The notes under the pieces are model-generated. The model saw only the letters and a program-made list of their open reading frames with translations. It was not told the DNA's origin and did no database searches. Position numbers and translations under genes: made by a program. A DNA stretch of 46,538 bases from Bacteroidota bacterium (lineage in GTDB: Bacteria; Bacteroidota; Bacteroidia; Chitinophagales; Chitinophagaceae): assembly GCA_018267545.1 (NCBI GenBank), contig JAFDYG010000399.1, positions 1 to 46,538 on the forward strand, read 5' to 3'. Positions 1 to 9,659 of this stretch are shown in pieces (the first letter of the stretch is position 1; each line of letters opens with the position of its first letter).

Positions 1-746
1 CGCCAAAGCGCGTCTGGCAGGCGATCACTGACCCCGACCAAATGCAGGAATGGCACCTTCCCGGCACGTCCGCAGCCAACCAATGGAAGATCACCGAAGT
101 CATCCCCGACCAAAAGATCAGCTATGAGTGGCGGCTCGAAGGCTTCCCCGGCAACTCCCGCGTTACGTTCGAGGTCGTACCCGACGGCGATGGCGCCAAG
201 CTCATCGTCACACACACCGGCCTGGAGGCCCAAAACAAAGAAGACATCCAGGAGGGGTGGGATTTTTTTATCCATACGCAGCTCAAAAGCTTTCTTGACA
301 AGCCCGACGCAAAGGTCGTCATCGAACGCACCTACGACGCTTCCGTCGAGAGGGTTTGGGCCGCGATAACCGACCCCGACCAAATGCGCCAATGGTACAT
401 GCCGTTGAATGACTTCCGCCCCGAAGTCGGCTTCGAAACCGGGTTCGACGTCGAGACAAAGGACAAAAAGAAAAAGTTCCCCCATATCTGGAAAGTAACG
501 GAAGTCATCCCCGGCAGAAAAATCAGCTACGAATGGAAGTTCGCGGGCACCCCCGGCACCTCGATCGTCACCTTCGAGCTGATCCCAATCGGACAAAAAA
601 CAAAACTTACTCTAACCCACATCGGTCTCGACTCCTTCCGCGGCTACCAGGGCCTCGAAACGACCAATTTCCGCGAAGGATGGACGAACCTCCTCGGCAC
701 GAAGCTCATGAATTTCCTCGCCATGGCGGCGGTGCCGGTGGGATAA
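1..746 (+). CDS. Tandem SRPBCC (AHSA1/START-like) domain protein, 5' end cut by window
   Basis: The reading frame is open from base 3, upstream of the first ATG at 42, so the gene begins outside the window. Two SRPBCC (Bet v1/AHSA1-type) hydrophobic-pocket domains lie in tandem. The second starts near base 320 with a VERVWAAITDPDQM motif, and the visible start of the first domain reads KRVWQAITDPDQM, nearly the same. Each domain continues through a KVTEVIPGRKISYEWKF-type strand and a GLxxxxxxEGW segment. AHSA1-like domains of this family bind small hydrophobic ligands or act as chaperone-activator folds; the ligand cannot be told from sequence. The duplication looks recent because the equivalent blocks are so alike. 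No signal peptide can be assessed because the N-terminus is missing. A methyltransferase gene starts 18 bases after the stop and may be co-transcribed. Confidence 0.85.
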   Translation, partial: PKRVWQAITDPDQMQEWHLPGTSAANQWKITEVIPDQKISYEWRLEGFPGNSRVTFEVVPDGDGAKLIVTHTGLEAQNKEDIQEGWDFFIHTQLKSFLDKPDAKVVIERTYDASVERVWAAITDPDQMRQWYMPLNDFRPEVGFETGFDVETKDKKKKFPHIWKVTEVIPGRKISYEWKFAGTPGTSIVTFELIPIGQKTKLTLTHIGLDSFRGYQGLETTNFREGWTNLLGTKLMNFLAMAAVPVG

Positions 747-764
747 AGTTCCGATCTTTGCATA

Positions 765-1280
765 ATGCGTCTCTCCGAAGCAATCGATCTGCTAGATAAC
801 CCGAAACTACGCGCCGCCATTCCCGCCAGGCCCCAACGCTGGGCCGACCTGGGCTGCGGCGACGGCCTCTTTACCGAAGCGCTGGCGCGCTTCCTGCCCG
901 CAGGCAGCAGCCTCTATGGTGTAGACCTTCGCCCCACATTGCATAGCGCAAACGTAGGCGAAGTAAATCTGATTCCTGTCAAGACAGATTTTATCAATGT
1001 CCCGCTGCCGCTCGATGACCTCGATGGCGTCTTGATGGCAAACTCATTTCACTATGTGAAAGAAAAACAGGCATTCCTGCATAAATTAAAGAGCGCCGTG
1101 CTAAAGCCCGGCGCTCCTTTGGTTATTGTCGAGTATGATACCGATAAGCCTGTTCAGACCTGGGTGCCCTACCCTGTTTCGTTCAACACGCTGAAAACCC
1201 TAGTGCCAAAAGCCGAAAAGCTCGGAGAAATGCCCTCCCGCTTCGGCGGCACCATGTACTCCGCTATAGCGCTTGTTTGA
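765..1280 (+). CDS. Class I SAM-dependent methyltransferase
   Basis: A 171-residue Rossmann-fold methyltransferase. Motif I is DLGCGDG near residues 28-34, followed by the acidic strand end YGVDLRP that normally contacts the ribose of S-adenosylmethionine. The post-I region has TDFINVPLP and the segment GVLMANSFHYV resembles motif IV. The family methylates small molecules or macromolecules, and the substrate cannot be inferred. The protein is short for the family but looks complete, with the usual LKPGAPLVIVEYD strand. The sequence GATCTTTG at 753-760 is close to the Bacteroidota -7 element and lies only 4 bases before the ATG, so a leaderless transcript is possible. The last 17 bases overlap the 3' end of the convergent metalloprotease gene. 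Confidence 0.85.
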   Translation: MRLSEAIDLLDNPKLRAAIPARPQRWADLGCGDGLFTEALARFLPAGSSLYGVDLRPTLHSANVGEVNLIPVKTDFINVPLPLDDLDGVLMANSFHYVKEKQAFLHKLKSAVLKPGAPLVIVEYDTDKPVQTWVPYPVSFNTLKTLVPKAEKLGEMPSRFGGTMYSAIALV

Positions 1281-3786
1281 CCTGCTGTACCGGCAGCAAA
1301 GTCTCATTAATACGAGCGATCATATCCTGCAGGTGATACCTGCTCAAACCACGCGCCTGCGGCAAAGCCTTGCGAATATCCTCGCGCAGCTGTACCAGGC
1401 TCGCACGCGCAAGACTCCCTACATCAGACTGGGCAGGCGCAGGAATAACCATCCCGAACAGAGCCCCGCCCAGCTGCGTAAGCGAGATGATGTTCGAGGT
1501 CCAGAGCAGGTTTCCAAGGTAAGACACGTGCCGCTTCTGCAGGTTGCGGCGATAGAGGTCGATATCGGCGTGGGTGTCGAGCTCCGTCCAGACGTCGCGC
1601 CGCAGGTCGCTCATCAGTTCTGAAGCAGTGTATAGATGCCTCGAAGGCAACTCCGCCTCATCCTTCACCAGCTTGTACACTATTTCCGGACCCAGGATCC
1701 GGTGCAGCACCCGATCCTGCGCGCCCTTGATATAGCTGACGATGTCCATGTTCGTCTTACCGATCAGCTCTTCATTCACCAGCCACTTCGGCGTCGCAAA
1801 CACCTCTTTCTTAAAGAATGCCATCGCCGCTTTTTGTTTTTCGTACGGCACCGGCTCAAAGACCAGTCCCGGCTCTTCCACCGCCTTCGGCGTGCTATAG
1901 CTGCCGCCGATGATCTTGGCGACGTGCGCCATATACTGATTGTACTGCCCGAACAGTTGTATATACAAACTCGCGGCGCCGTCATAACCCTCATTGGGCT
2001 CCCGCGTCCACTCCAGGAGGTGCGGCAAAATTCGCTGCAGGTTCTTGATGCCATAGCTGCTCGCCAGCACCCCATCGTCACCCAGGTCTTCATTCTGCGA
2101 ACGAGGATCGTAATAGTCCTGCTCGGTGCCGAACCAAAGCCGCTTGTTGTGACCAATGCTATCGATGATCAGCCGGTTCATAGCTCCCGCTTCCGCCTTT
2201 GCGTCGGCAAACTCCGGCATCCAGCGATACCCCCACTGGATCGCCCAACGATCGTAATCCCCGATCCGTGGAAACAGCCCAGCCTGACCAATATGATCCT
2301 CCGGCTGCGCGACGTAGTTGAACCGCGCATAGTCCATGATAGATGGAGTATGACCGTGCGCTTCAACCCAGGCCTTATCCCGCAGCTTCTCGACCGGAAC
2401 GGTAGAGGAGCTTCCATAGTTGTGCCGCAGACCCAGCGTATGACCTATCTCATGCGAAGACACGAACCGGATCAGCTGCCCCATCAGGCTATCGTCGAAC
2501 TGCATCTTCCGCGCACGCTCGTCTACCGCCCCCGCCTGAATCATATACCAGTCGTGGACCAATCGCATGACGTTGTGATACCAGTTGACGTGCGTCTCGA
2601 TGATCTCACCGCTGCGCGGGTCGTGTACGTGCGGGCCGCTCGCGTTCGGAATCTCGGACGGTTTATAGACGATCACGTTGTGCCGCGCATCGTCGATGCT
2701 CCAGCTGCTGTCCTTCGGCGCTTCGAGGGCATAGATCGCATTTTTGAACCCCGCCTGCTCGAACGCCTTCTGCCAGTCGTTCACACCCTGGATCAGATAA
2801 GGTACCCACCGCCGCGGAGTCGCGGGGTCGATATAAAAAACAATGGGCTTCTTCGGTTCTACCAGCTCGCCGCGTTTGTACGCCGCTTCATCCTTTGGTT
2901 CGAGACGCCAGCGCGTAATAACGCCAAGCCGCTTGACCCCCTGCCTATCCGCGTCGAAGTCGACATAATTCGCAGCGAAGAAACCCACGCGGGCATCCGC
3001 ATACCGGGCCTTCATCGGCTCGACCGGTAGCAGCACGATCGAGCTGTTGAGCTCGAAGGTAATGGGGACGCCGCTTGGCGGAAGGGATGCAAAGCCTGGC
3101 ATCGCCGCCGGAGCAGACTTGGAATAGGTCTTGACCGTCTTGATCTCCACATTCATCGGAAAGGAACGGATCCCGCTGATATAGCTCCGGTCGTTCTGCT
3201 GCGCACCGATACCCAGCGCATTCTTTGCAAAAGGTTGAAAATAGAAAACCTCATTTTCCGTATTGAGATAGTCCGTAACATCGATCACGACAGCCCCGCC
3301 CGCGGAGCCGCCGCCCCCATTGACCGCCTTTATCTCAAAGCTCGCCATAATCGGCTGCACGCTCGAGTTGAGCACCGAACGATACATGCCGCTCTCTGAG
3401 CTGTCCTTGGAACGCTCCCCATAAGAAATAACCTTCAAAAACACCTTGTTCGACGGACCGCGCTCAAAGCGAATCACGTTGTTCCCGATCTCATCCCCCG
3501 CATAACCCATCATCTGATTTCGGTCCCCCGCCGCAGACTTGCTGATACGATTGACGACGAGAATGTCGCGCCCCATCAGCGAATCGGGAATTTCAAAATA
3601 ATAACGGTCCTTTAAAAAATCGACGGTAAAAAGCCCCCGTTCGCTCCTGGCCTCAGCAGTGATGACCTCGCCATAAGGCTTAGGCCCACCAGAGCCCCCA
3701 GCCCCAGCCTTCTTAGCCGTATCCGCTTTCTGCGCCTGAGCCGAAAGCCCGGCCAGGCAAGCAACAATAAATAATACCCTACGCAT
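1264..3786 (-). CDS. Secreted zinc-dependent metalloprotease (DUF5118/DUF5117/DUF4953 type)
   Basis: An 840-residue protein with a Sec signal peptide (about residues 1-19, ending LSAQAQ). An N-terminal DUF5118-like segment (GLFTVDFLKDRYYFEIPDSL, about 50-70) is followed by a DUF5117-like middle and a metzincin catalytic domain. The zinc motif HEIGHTLGLRH spans residues 445-455, so His445, His449 and His455 would bind zinc and Glu446 would be the catalytic base. A downstream SIMDYARFNY fits the Met-turn. The length is usual for this Bacteroidota family. It is probably exported to the periplasm or outer surface; its substrate is unknown but likely protein or peptide. It is the last gene of the SusCD block and starts 2 bases after the stop of the thioredoxin-like gene, so the two are translationally close. 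Confidence 0.93.
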   Translation of the reverse strand: MRRVLFIVACLAGLSAQAQKADTAKKAGAGGSGGPKPYGEVITAEARSERGLFTVDFLKDRYYFEIPDSLMGRDILVVNRISKSAAGDRNQMMGYAGDEIGNNVIRFERGPSNKVFLKVISYGERSKDSSESGMYRSVLNSSVQPIMASFEIKAVNGGGGSAGGAVVIDVTDYLNTENEVFYFQPFAKNALGIGAQQNDRSYISGIRSFPMNVEIKTVKTYSKSAPAAMPGFASLPPSGVPITFELNSSIVLLPVEPMKARYADARVGFFAANYVDFDADRQGVKRLGVITRWRLEPKDEAAYKRGELVEPKKPIVFYIDPATPRRWVPYLIQGVNDWQKAFEQAGFKNAIYALEAPKDSSWSIDDARHNVIVYKPSEIPNASGPHVHDPRSGEIIETHVNWYHNVMRLVHDWYMIQAGAVDERARKMQFDDSLMGQLIRFVSSHEIGHTLGLRHNYGSSSTVPVEKLRDKAWVEAHGHTPSIMDYARFNYVAQPEDHIGQAGLFPRIGDYDRWAIQWGYRWMPEFADAKAEAGAMNRLIIDSIGHNKRLWFGTEQDYYDPRSQNEDLGDDGVLASSYGIKNLQRILPHLLEWTREPNEGYDGAASLYIQLFGQYNQYMAHVAKIIGGSYSTPKAVEEPGLVFEPVPYEKQKAAMAFFKKEVFATPKWLVNEELIGKTNMDIVSYIKGAQDRVLHRILGPEIVYKLVKDEAELPSRHLYTASELMSDLRRDVWTELDTHADIDLYRRNLQKRHVSYLGNLLWTSNIISLTQLGGALFGMVIPAPAQSDVGSLARASLVQLREDIRKALPQARGLSRYHLQDMIARINETLLPVQQVKQAL

Positions 3787-3788
3787 GG

Positions 3789-4610
3789 TTAATTGAGAAA
3801 TTTAGACAGTGATTCGATCAATTGTTCGCCTCTTAGATTGGTCGCAATAATCTTCCCTCTCGGGTCGATCAGAAAATTCTGCGGTATCGATTTTATGGCA
3901 TATAGCTTTACGATCGGGCTGTTCCAAAACAGTAAATCCGATGCGTGTCCCCACGGCATTCCATCCTTTCGTATCGCCTTCACCCAGTCTTCCCGCCTGC
4001 CTGGCCGGTCAAGCGACACCGAAAAAACCTCGAAGTTCCGGGCGTGAAACCGCTTGTACGCTGCAACGACATTCGGGTTCTCCTCCCGGCAAGGCCCGCA
4101 CCAGCTCGCCCAAAAGTCCAGCAGCACATACTTGCCTCTATAATCCGAAAGGTGTACCGTGCGTCCCGACGTATCCGGGGCCGAAAAATCCGGGGCAACC
4201 CCGCCAACACTCACCGCAACACGCGCAGCAATCCATTCTCCCAGGGAGCGCCCAGTCTCCGTACCCCGCACCCCAGCGGACAAACCATTATAAAGCCTTT
4301 GCGTAGCCACAATATCCTCCGGCACCGGCAGCACACTGCGACTCAGAGCCGCCAGGCTCATCGTATCATCCGGATGCGCCACAACAAACGCATTGAGCCT
4401 CGCGTGCTCCACCCGATGCAGCGCAGCCGTAACCTCCCGAGCCCGCGCGAGCCCATTCGTATCATACTTCTGCGGGTCCCGCGACTTGATCCACGCGTCA
4501 CGCGCCGAGTCGAGCCGCCGTTGAACCGGCGCCATCCATTCATCCAGCGACTGTCCGATCGCCGCCCCGACACTAGCCAGGGCAACGACCAATAAAATAT
4601 ATTTCTTCAT
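3789..4610 (-). CDS. TlpA-like periplasmic thioredoxin-fold protein
   Basis: A 273-residue protein with an N-terminal Sec signal (about 1-19). Residues 20-135 are a helical region of no family I recognise. A TlpA/AhpC-TSA thioredoxin fold follows (about 138-273), opening with APDFSAPDTSGRTVHLSDYRGKYVLL. The redox site is WCGPC at 170-174, with the usual second motif SIPQNFLIDPRGKII carrying the cis-proline. This class reduces or oxidises disulfides in exported proteins, or acts as a peroxiredoxin-like reductase. It lies 9 bases after SusD and just before the metalloprotease. It may keep cysteines in the exported partners reduced, but that role is inferred from position only. Confidence 0.9.
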   Translation of the reverse strand: MKKYILLVVALASVGAAIGQSLDEWMAPVQRRLDSARDAWIKSRDPQKYDTNGLARAREVTAALHRVEHARLNAFVVAHPDDTMSLAALSRSVLPVPEDIVATQRLYNGLSAGVRGTETGRSLGEWIAARVAVSVGGVAPDFSAPDTSGRTVHLSDYRGKYVLLDFWASWCGPCREENPNVVAAYKRFHARNFEVFSVSLDRPGRREDWVKAIRKDGMPWGHASDLLFWNSPIVKLYAIKSIPQNFLIDPRGKIIATNLRGEQLIESLSKFLN

Positions 4611-4619
4611 AAAAAAGGA

Positions 4620-5987
4620 TTACCAACCAGGATTTTGTTGAAGCTGCGGCGCGAGCTTGATCGCGTCGTCAGGAATCGGAAAGACGTACTTGAAGCTTCC
4701 AGGCTCCAGCGTATAGGTTTTGCCCGCCACCGTCCGCGTCAGCGTCTTCGCAAACCTTCCCTCCCGGGCGAATCGACGCAGGTCGCTCCACCGCTGTCCG
4801 CTCAGCACCAGCTCCTTCCTCCGCTCGAGCAGTACCGTCGTCAGCGCATCGTCGGCCGTCGCAGCCGCCTGGTCTACGTACGTACCTGTCTTGTAGCGCG
4901 AACGCAGCAGCGTATTGATATCGGCCATCGCCGCAGCCGTCTGCCCCTGCCGCGCCCTGCACTCGGCCCGGATCAGCAGCATCTCCTCCGCGGTCAAACC
5001 ATTAAACGGAGCATTGCTGAAATGACTTCCCCGTACGTTCACCGACTTGTCCGCCTGCAGGGTGAAGTAAACGACCTTCCGCAGGTCGTTGGCGTCGTAG
5101 CGGTTGTAGAGCGCCGTATCGATCTTGGCATTGAAGGAAATGATACCGCTTCCCGGATTCAGGATATTCTGGAAGATGACGTCGTCGCTATAGTTGGGGA
5201 TAGGGTATGTCGCCGTAAGGTTCAGCGTATTGAAGTTCAGCAGTCCCGGATAAACGGCCAGACAGCTATCGGCATACTTCCCCGCGTCCGCATAGTCGCT
5301 GACGTTGAGATAGAGCCGCGCCATCAGGGCGTAGCCAGCCGCCTTCGAAGGCCGGGTCTTGTAGGCCGGCGTCACCGGCAGCAACGAAATGGCTTCGCTC
5401 AAATCGGCTAGCACCCGGTCATAGCTTTCCTTGACCGTAGAACGATTCACCGATACGTTCAGGTCCGACTCCAGCCGCAGCGGAACGCCCAGCTGCGTAG
5501 CCGCCTTTGCCGAATCATATACCGGCGCGTACTCCTGCAGGATGCTGTGGTAGTTAAATGCGCGGTAGAAGAGCGCTTGCCCCTTTACGTTGTTGTAGTC
5601 CGCAGTCCCGGCGCCTTTGGCCGTCTTCAGACCGTCGAGAGTCAGGTTGCAGAGGTAAACCCGGGCATAGGTCCCGCCCGTAATGCTCAGTGAGGTGGTC
5701 CAGTCTATCACCGTCGTATACGGCAGGTCGTGCGTCCACGTATAGGCGTTCTTTTCGTTGGCCGGGAGCGTATTGAAGACGGCGTCGGTCACGTAGTGGT
5801 CGTCGCTGGCGATCTCGGGTAAGTAGGGTGCGGCGTAGTCCATCACGACATTGTCCAGTATCGCCTGGAAGTCGGCCACCGTCTGGGGTACCGTCTGCAC
5901 CAGCGTTTGTTTGGCGTCGAACCATTTGTCCTTCGTACAGCCGAACAAGAGAATACAAACCGTTGCTATATAGATGCTCTTTCTCAT
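4620..5987 (-). CDS. RagB/SusD family outer-membrane lipoprotein
   Basis: A 455-residue protein. The signal ends in a lipobox (LLFGC, lipidated Cys at 17), which places it on the outer surface of the outer membrane. The helical RagB/SusD fold is shown by the family hallmarks: an N-terminal QTVADFQAILDN helix, TPR-like helices around GQALFYRAFNYHSIL, and the C-terminal ERRKELVLSGQRWSDLRR block that ends most SusD proteins. SusD proteins form the lid over the SusC barrel and bind the incoming glycan or peptide. The gene sits 11 bases after susC in the same operon. With a metalloprotease and no glycosidase nearby, a peptide or other non-glycan ligand seems more likely, but this is inference. Confidence 0.93.
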   Translation of the reverse strand: MRKSIYIATVCILLFGCTKDKWFDAKQTLVQTVPQTVADFQAILDNVVMDYAAPYLPEIASDDHYVTDAVFNTLPANEKNAYTWTHDLPYTTVIDWTTSLSITGGTYARVYLCNLTLDGLKTAKGAGTADYNNVKGQALFYRAFNYHSILQEYAPVYDSAKAATQLGVPLRLESDLNVSVNRSTVKESYDRVLADLSEAISLLPVTPAYKTRPSKAAGYALMARLYLNVSDYADAGKYADSCLAVYPGLLNFNTLNLTATYPIPNYSDDVIFQNILNPGSGIISFNAKIDTALYNRYDANDLRKVVYFTLQADKSVNVRGSHFSNAPFNGLTAEEMLLIRAECRARQGQTAAAMADINTLLRSRYKTGTYVDQAAATADDALTTVLLERRKELVLSGQRWSDLRRFAREGRFAKTLTRTVAGKTYTLEPGSFKYVFPIPDDAIKLAPQLQQNPGW

Positions 5988-5998
5988 TTTCTTTTCAT

Positions 5999-8900
5999 TT
6001 AGAAGTTAATGTTTACGCCGGCGGAGAGGCTTCGGGGAGTGGGGATGGAGCCAAACGAATAAGCGTCGGGGTCGATGCCGTACTTGTTGGCTTTCCAGAT
6101 GATGCCGACATTGTTCATATACAGGAACACCTGCGTGCTCTGGAAGGGCCAGCGGCGGCTGCCCTTGCCGAAGTCATAGTTGAGCCGGAGGTCCTGCAGC
6201 CGGATCTCGTCTCCTTTCGTAGTAAGCAGGTCGGAGTTGAGGTACGCATTGTCCCGGTTGATGTCGTTGCTGACGGGCAGCGATGGAACATTGGTAACCA
6301 GCTCGTCGCCCGGCTTCTGCCAGCGCTTGTCGTAGTCGGCATTGCCGCCCCAGCCGCTGAACAGCGCGTTATAGCTCATCGAAGGCCGGCGGAAATACCA
6401 GTCGAGCTTGTAATAGATATTGGCCGACAGGCTCCACTGCTTGTAGGTAAACGTATTCATCAGCGAGCCATACCAATGCGGCATGGTCGGACCAATGTAC
6501 TTCAGGTCCTGTACCGTAACATTATTGTACTGCTTATAGCTGGTAGGCTTGCCCCCGATCATGATACGAGGATCTCCGTTGCTGGAATCCAGTCCGGCCC
6601 ATCTGTACGCATACATCTTATATTGCGGCTTTCCGATGATCGCAACGGGGTCGCTCAGATAGCTGGTGACGGCCGTAACCGGAACATTATAGGAAACCAC
6701 CTTGTCGGTATTGAAGCTCATATTGAGCGTGGTGGTCCAGCGGAAATTACGCCCATCGAAATTGCGGGTGTTGATTTGCAGGTCCATGCCATGACCCGAT
6801 ACCGTAGCGTTGTTGGTATTGAATTGCAGCCAGCCCGTGGTGGGGTCGGTCTGAATGGGGCCGACCAGGTTGGTGCCGTGCTTGAAGTAAAATTCGAGGG
6901 TACCGCTGATGCGCTTATTCTTCGAAGCGGCTTCCACAGCCAGGTTGACGACGCGCGTCTTTTCAAAAGTCAGACCGGGGTTATTGGGTGAAGTGATGCC
7001 CAGTGAAGGCAGGGTCGGGCTGACGCTCGTTCCCGTGCTGTAATTACCTACAGCATAGGCGTTGGTGGTCAGGAACACGTATCCCGGTACGGCGTAGGGC
7101 GAGTTACCATTGTATCCATAGCTCGCACGCAGTCTCAGGTTAGGCAGCCAGTCGACGTGATAGAAGCTTTCTTTGTCGATGGTCCAGGCAGCGCCGGCGG
7201 ACCAAAGCGGCTGTATCCGCTGGTTGGCTTTTACGCCGAAGAAGTTCGTCTGGTCTGCGCGCGCGCTTCCGCTGACGGTGTATCGGCTCTTGTACGTATA
7301 GGCCGCATTGGCGAAATAGCTGCCGAACCGAAGCAGATTACCAGATATACCCGTCGGCGTACCGATCGACTGCGAGTTGCCGAAATAGTTGATCAGATTC
7401 ACGCCGGAGCTGACGGGCTTGGACGTACCATTCACCGGGTCATAGCCGTACAGCGTTCCGCTGGTCGTGAGCGAGCTGTTCTGTCTGCGCTCGGCCCCGG
7501 CGATGGCGTCTATCTGGTGATCGCCAAAGCTCCGGTTGAAGTTCAAGGTACCGCGGATGTTCCAGATGGTCTGGCTCATCGTGCTGAACGAATAGATATT
7601 GCCGATAGGAATCTGGTAGACGGGCAGCCCCTGCGCATTCTTCGTCACCATGTTGTTGATCGTATTCTTTACGGAGAACAGCGAATCGGACTGGTTATTA
7701 TTGTTGTTGACGGTATTCCGTTCGTACTGATAGTTTACATTGGCGCTAAGCCCCTTCAGGATCGTATACTTCAGCGTACCGCCGAGACGGATATAGCTGA
7801 GGTTGGTCACCTTGTCCAGGTATTGCTGTTCGGCCAGCGGACGATAGTGCCAGTCCAGCAGACCGCCAGACCTTGCCGTATCGGTAAATCCGGTCCGGTA
7901 ATAATACGGAACGGCAAGCGGATTACCATGTGCATCGGCCAGCATCGCATAAGGCGTCGTATTGGAACCCGAGGGCATAAAGGAAGACCAGGGCAGTCCG
8001 TTGAAATACTGCCGCTGCTGCGAATAATTGATAAAGCCGCCCACTTCCAGCTGCGCAATGGGACGATAGGTATTGTTGAAGTTGAGCGTATAGCGATTGG
8101 TCGCGTCACCCTTTGCCGAACCCCTTGCCTGATCGTAGCCGAAAGAGGTATAATAGCTGTAGTTGGTGTTGCCGCCCGAAAGGCTGAGCAGGTGCTGCTG
8201 CGCGACAGTATTTTGCAGGATATACTTACGAATGTCGTCCTTTACATTGTGCTGCTGATAGGCCGCGATCTGCGCGTCGGCCTGCGCCTGTGTTATCTGT
8301 CCCCTTCTCACAGCCAGCAGGAGCTCCGCAACCTGCGGCAGGGTCGGATAGTATTTGATGCCGGGATAGCTGTCGTCATAGGCATTGTATACGCCCTTGC
8401 CGTATTGCAGCTGCTCGAAGGCGATCTCGTCTGCGGCGCTGAGGGTGTGGACATAGTCGAGGTTCGGTTGGGCGCCGACGGTAACGTTGCTGCTCAGCGA
8501 CATAGTGGTGCGGCGATTGAACGCGCCCTTTTTCGTCGTAATCACGATGACGCCATTGGAAGCCTGTACGCCCCAGATGGAAGCCGCGGCGGCGTCCTTC
8601 AATACCGTGATAGAGGCGATATCGTTGGGGTTGAGGTTGCCGATGGACCCATCCACGCCCGTCTGGATCGCGCTGGCCTGGTAGGGGAAGCCATCCACGA
8701 CGATCAGCGGGTCCGTCATCGCATTGATCGAGCTCAGACCCCGGATTTCCAGCTTCGCCTTATTGGTCGAAGAGTTGAGCATGCCATTGGTGATATTGTA
8801 GAGCTTCTGCAGCGCATTGGTACCGACCTGGCGATTCAGCTCTTCGCCGCTGATCTGGACGAAGGAGCCGGTGGCGCGTTCCTTCGGTACGGTCTGGTAG

Positions 8901-9565
8901 CCGGTACTGTACGTGACTTCGACGTCGCCCATCTTAGCTGCGCTGAGAGCCATTCGAATCACGAGGTCTCTGCCGTTGGGTCTGACGCTATACGGAACAA
9001 ACCCGATATGACTGATGGTAATGTTGTTGCCCCGGGGCATATTTTTTATCTCGAAGGTTCCATCTACCTCGGAGATCGCAGCCTTCGACGTGCCGGCGAC
9101 AATAATGGTAGCACCCTCGAGTGGATGCCCCTTGTCGTCGAGGATAATACCCTTCGCACCGAAGGGAGCCGCAGTGTCGGGCGCTTGCGTCACGGTAATG
9201 CCGTGCAGCCTTTCCACCACAAAGACCGTCTTGTTCTGGATACTGTAGGAAAGCGGCTGATCGGCAAAGGTCCGCCTCAACGCCTCCTGTAACGGAACGT
9301 TCTTCACCTCCAGCGTCACCTCATGCGCGTTCTTCAGCAAATCATAGTTGTAGAAAAAAGAATAGCCCGTCTGTTTTCTCAGCTCGGTAAATACCTGCTT
9401 GAGCGGGGCATGGTCCACTTTGATCGACACGGTCTGAGACCTTGCGCCGGCGTGGGCAGTCAGAATGGTTGCAGTTAATAAAATAGCAGTCAGTTTCATC
9501 GTCCGAAACGTTTGATGAAAAGATAGAGGCCAGGGCAAAACATGGCCTTTGCCAAAAAATTTCAT
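5999..9565 (-). CDS. SusC/RagA-type TonB-dependent outer-membrane transporter with STN domain
   Basis: A 1188-residue protein. In order: signal region; an STN (secretin/TonB N-terminal) domain at about 45-120, the part that signals to FecR; a carboxypeptidase-regulatory-like beta-sandwich at about 135-210; a TonB plug with the SusC hallmarks EIRGLSSINAMTDPLIVVDG and ASITVLKDAAAASIWG; and a long beta-barrel ending GVNINF with the terminal aromatic residue. It imports a ligand captured by SusD across the outer membrane using TonB energy. The start may be Met23 (base 9499), which gives a conventional signal peptide MKLTAILLTATILTAHAGA; the longer form adds 22 residues before it. The STN domain together with upstream FecR and sigma genes implies ligand-induced transcription of this operon. 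Confidence 0.96.
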   Translation of the reverse strand: MKFFGKGHVLPWPLSFHQTFRTMKLTAILLTATILTAHAGARSQTVSIKVDHAPLKQVFTELRKQTGYSFFYNYDLLKNAHEVTLEVKNVPLQEALRRTFADQPLSYSIQNKTVFVVERLHGITVTQAPDTAAPFGAKGIILDDKGHPLEGATIIVAGTSKAAISEVDGTFEIKNMPRGNNITISHIGFVPYSVRPNGRDLVIRMALSAAKMGDVEVTYSTGYQTVPKERATGSFVQISGEELNRQVGTNALQKLYNITNGMLNSSTNKAKLEIRGLSSINAMTDPLIVVDGFPYQASAIQTGVDGSIGNLNPNDIASITVLKDAAAASIWGVQASNGVIVITTKKGAFNRRTTMSLSSNVTVGAQPNLDYVHTLSAADEIAFEQLQYGKGVYNAYDDSYPGIKYYPTLPQVAELLLAVRRGQITQAQADAQIAAYQQHNVKDDIRKYILQNTVAQQHLLSLSGGNTNYSYYTSFGYDQARGSAKGDATNRYTLNFNNTYRPIAQLEVGGFINYSQQRQYFNGLPWSSFMPSGSNTTPYAMLADAHGNPLAVPYYYRTGFTDTARSGGLLDWHYRPLAEQQYLDKVTNLSYIRLGGTLKYTILKGLSANVNYQYERNTVNNNNNQSDSLFSVKNTINNMVTKNAQGLPVYQIPIGNIYSFSTMSQTIWNIRGTLNFNRSFGDHQIDAIAGAERRQNSSLTTSGTLYGYDPVNGTSKPVSSGVNLINYFGNSQSIGTPTGISGNLLRFGSYFANAAYTYKSRYTVSGSARADQTNFFGVKANQRIQPLWSAGAAWTIDKESFYHVDWLPNLRLRASYGYNGNSPYAVPGYVFLTTNAYAVGNYSTGTSVSPTLPSLGITSPNNPGLTFEKTRVVNLAVEAASKNKRISGTLEFYFKHGTNLVGPIQTDPTTGWLQFNTNNATVSGHGMDLQINTRNFDGRNFRWTTTLNMSFNTDKVVSYNVPVTAVTSYLSDPVAIIGKPQYKMYAYRWAGLDSSNGDPRIMIGGKPTSYKQYNNVTVQDLKYIGPTMPHWYGSLMNTFTYKQWSLSANIYYKLDWYFRRPSMSYNALFSGWGGNADYDKRWQKPGDELVTNVPSLPVSNDINRDNAYLNSDLLTTKGDEIRLQDLRLNYDFGKGSRRWPFQSTQVFLYMNNVGIIWKANKYGIDPDAYSFGSIPTPRSLSAGVNINF

Positions 9566-9625
9566 AATTTTAGCAGTGTTTTGGGTTTAAAAAGACATTA
9601 ACAGGTTTTCGACAAGCCCATTACC

Positions 9626-9659
9626 GGCCAGTAGCGTTGCACCGCCACTGGCCTTTTTT
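9626..9659 (+). terminator. Intrinsic terminator-like hairpin on + strand, no matching gene
   Basis: The arms GGCCAGT (9626-9632) and ACTGGCC (9647-9653) are perfectly complementary, with an inner GCG/CGC pairing, and are followed by six T residues on the + strand. Both neighbouring genes (fecR-like and susC) run on the minus strand, where the hairpin is not followed by a U tract. It may end antisense transcription out of susC, or act as a leader hairpin of the susC message. Confidence 0.5.

Noticed and set aside
1636-3030. 464-codon + strand frame opposite the metalloprotease
   Set aside because: Arg/Leu/Ile-rich with no family features, a shadow of the HEIGHTLGLRH protein.
5828-6991. 387-codon + strand frame across the susD/susC junction
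   Set aside because: It crosses the boundary of two well-supported genes and has no domain signal.
7157-9292. 711-codon open frame on the + strand, opposite susC
   Set aside because: It mirrors the susC coding strand, lacks any recognisable domain, and the minus-strand frame encodes an unmistakable SusC. Long antisense frames are common in GC-rich genes.
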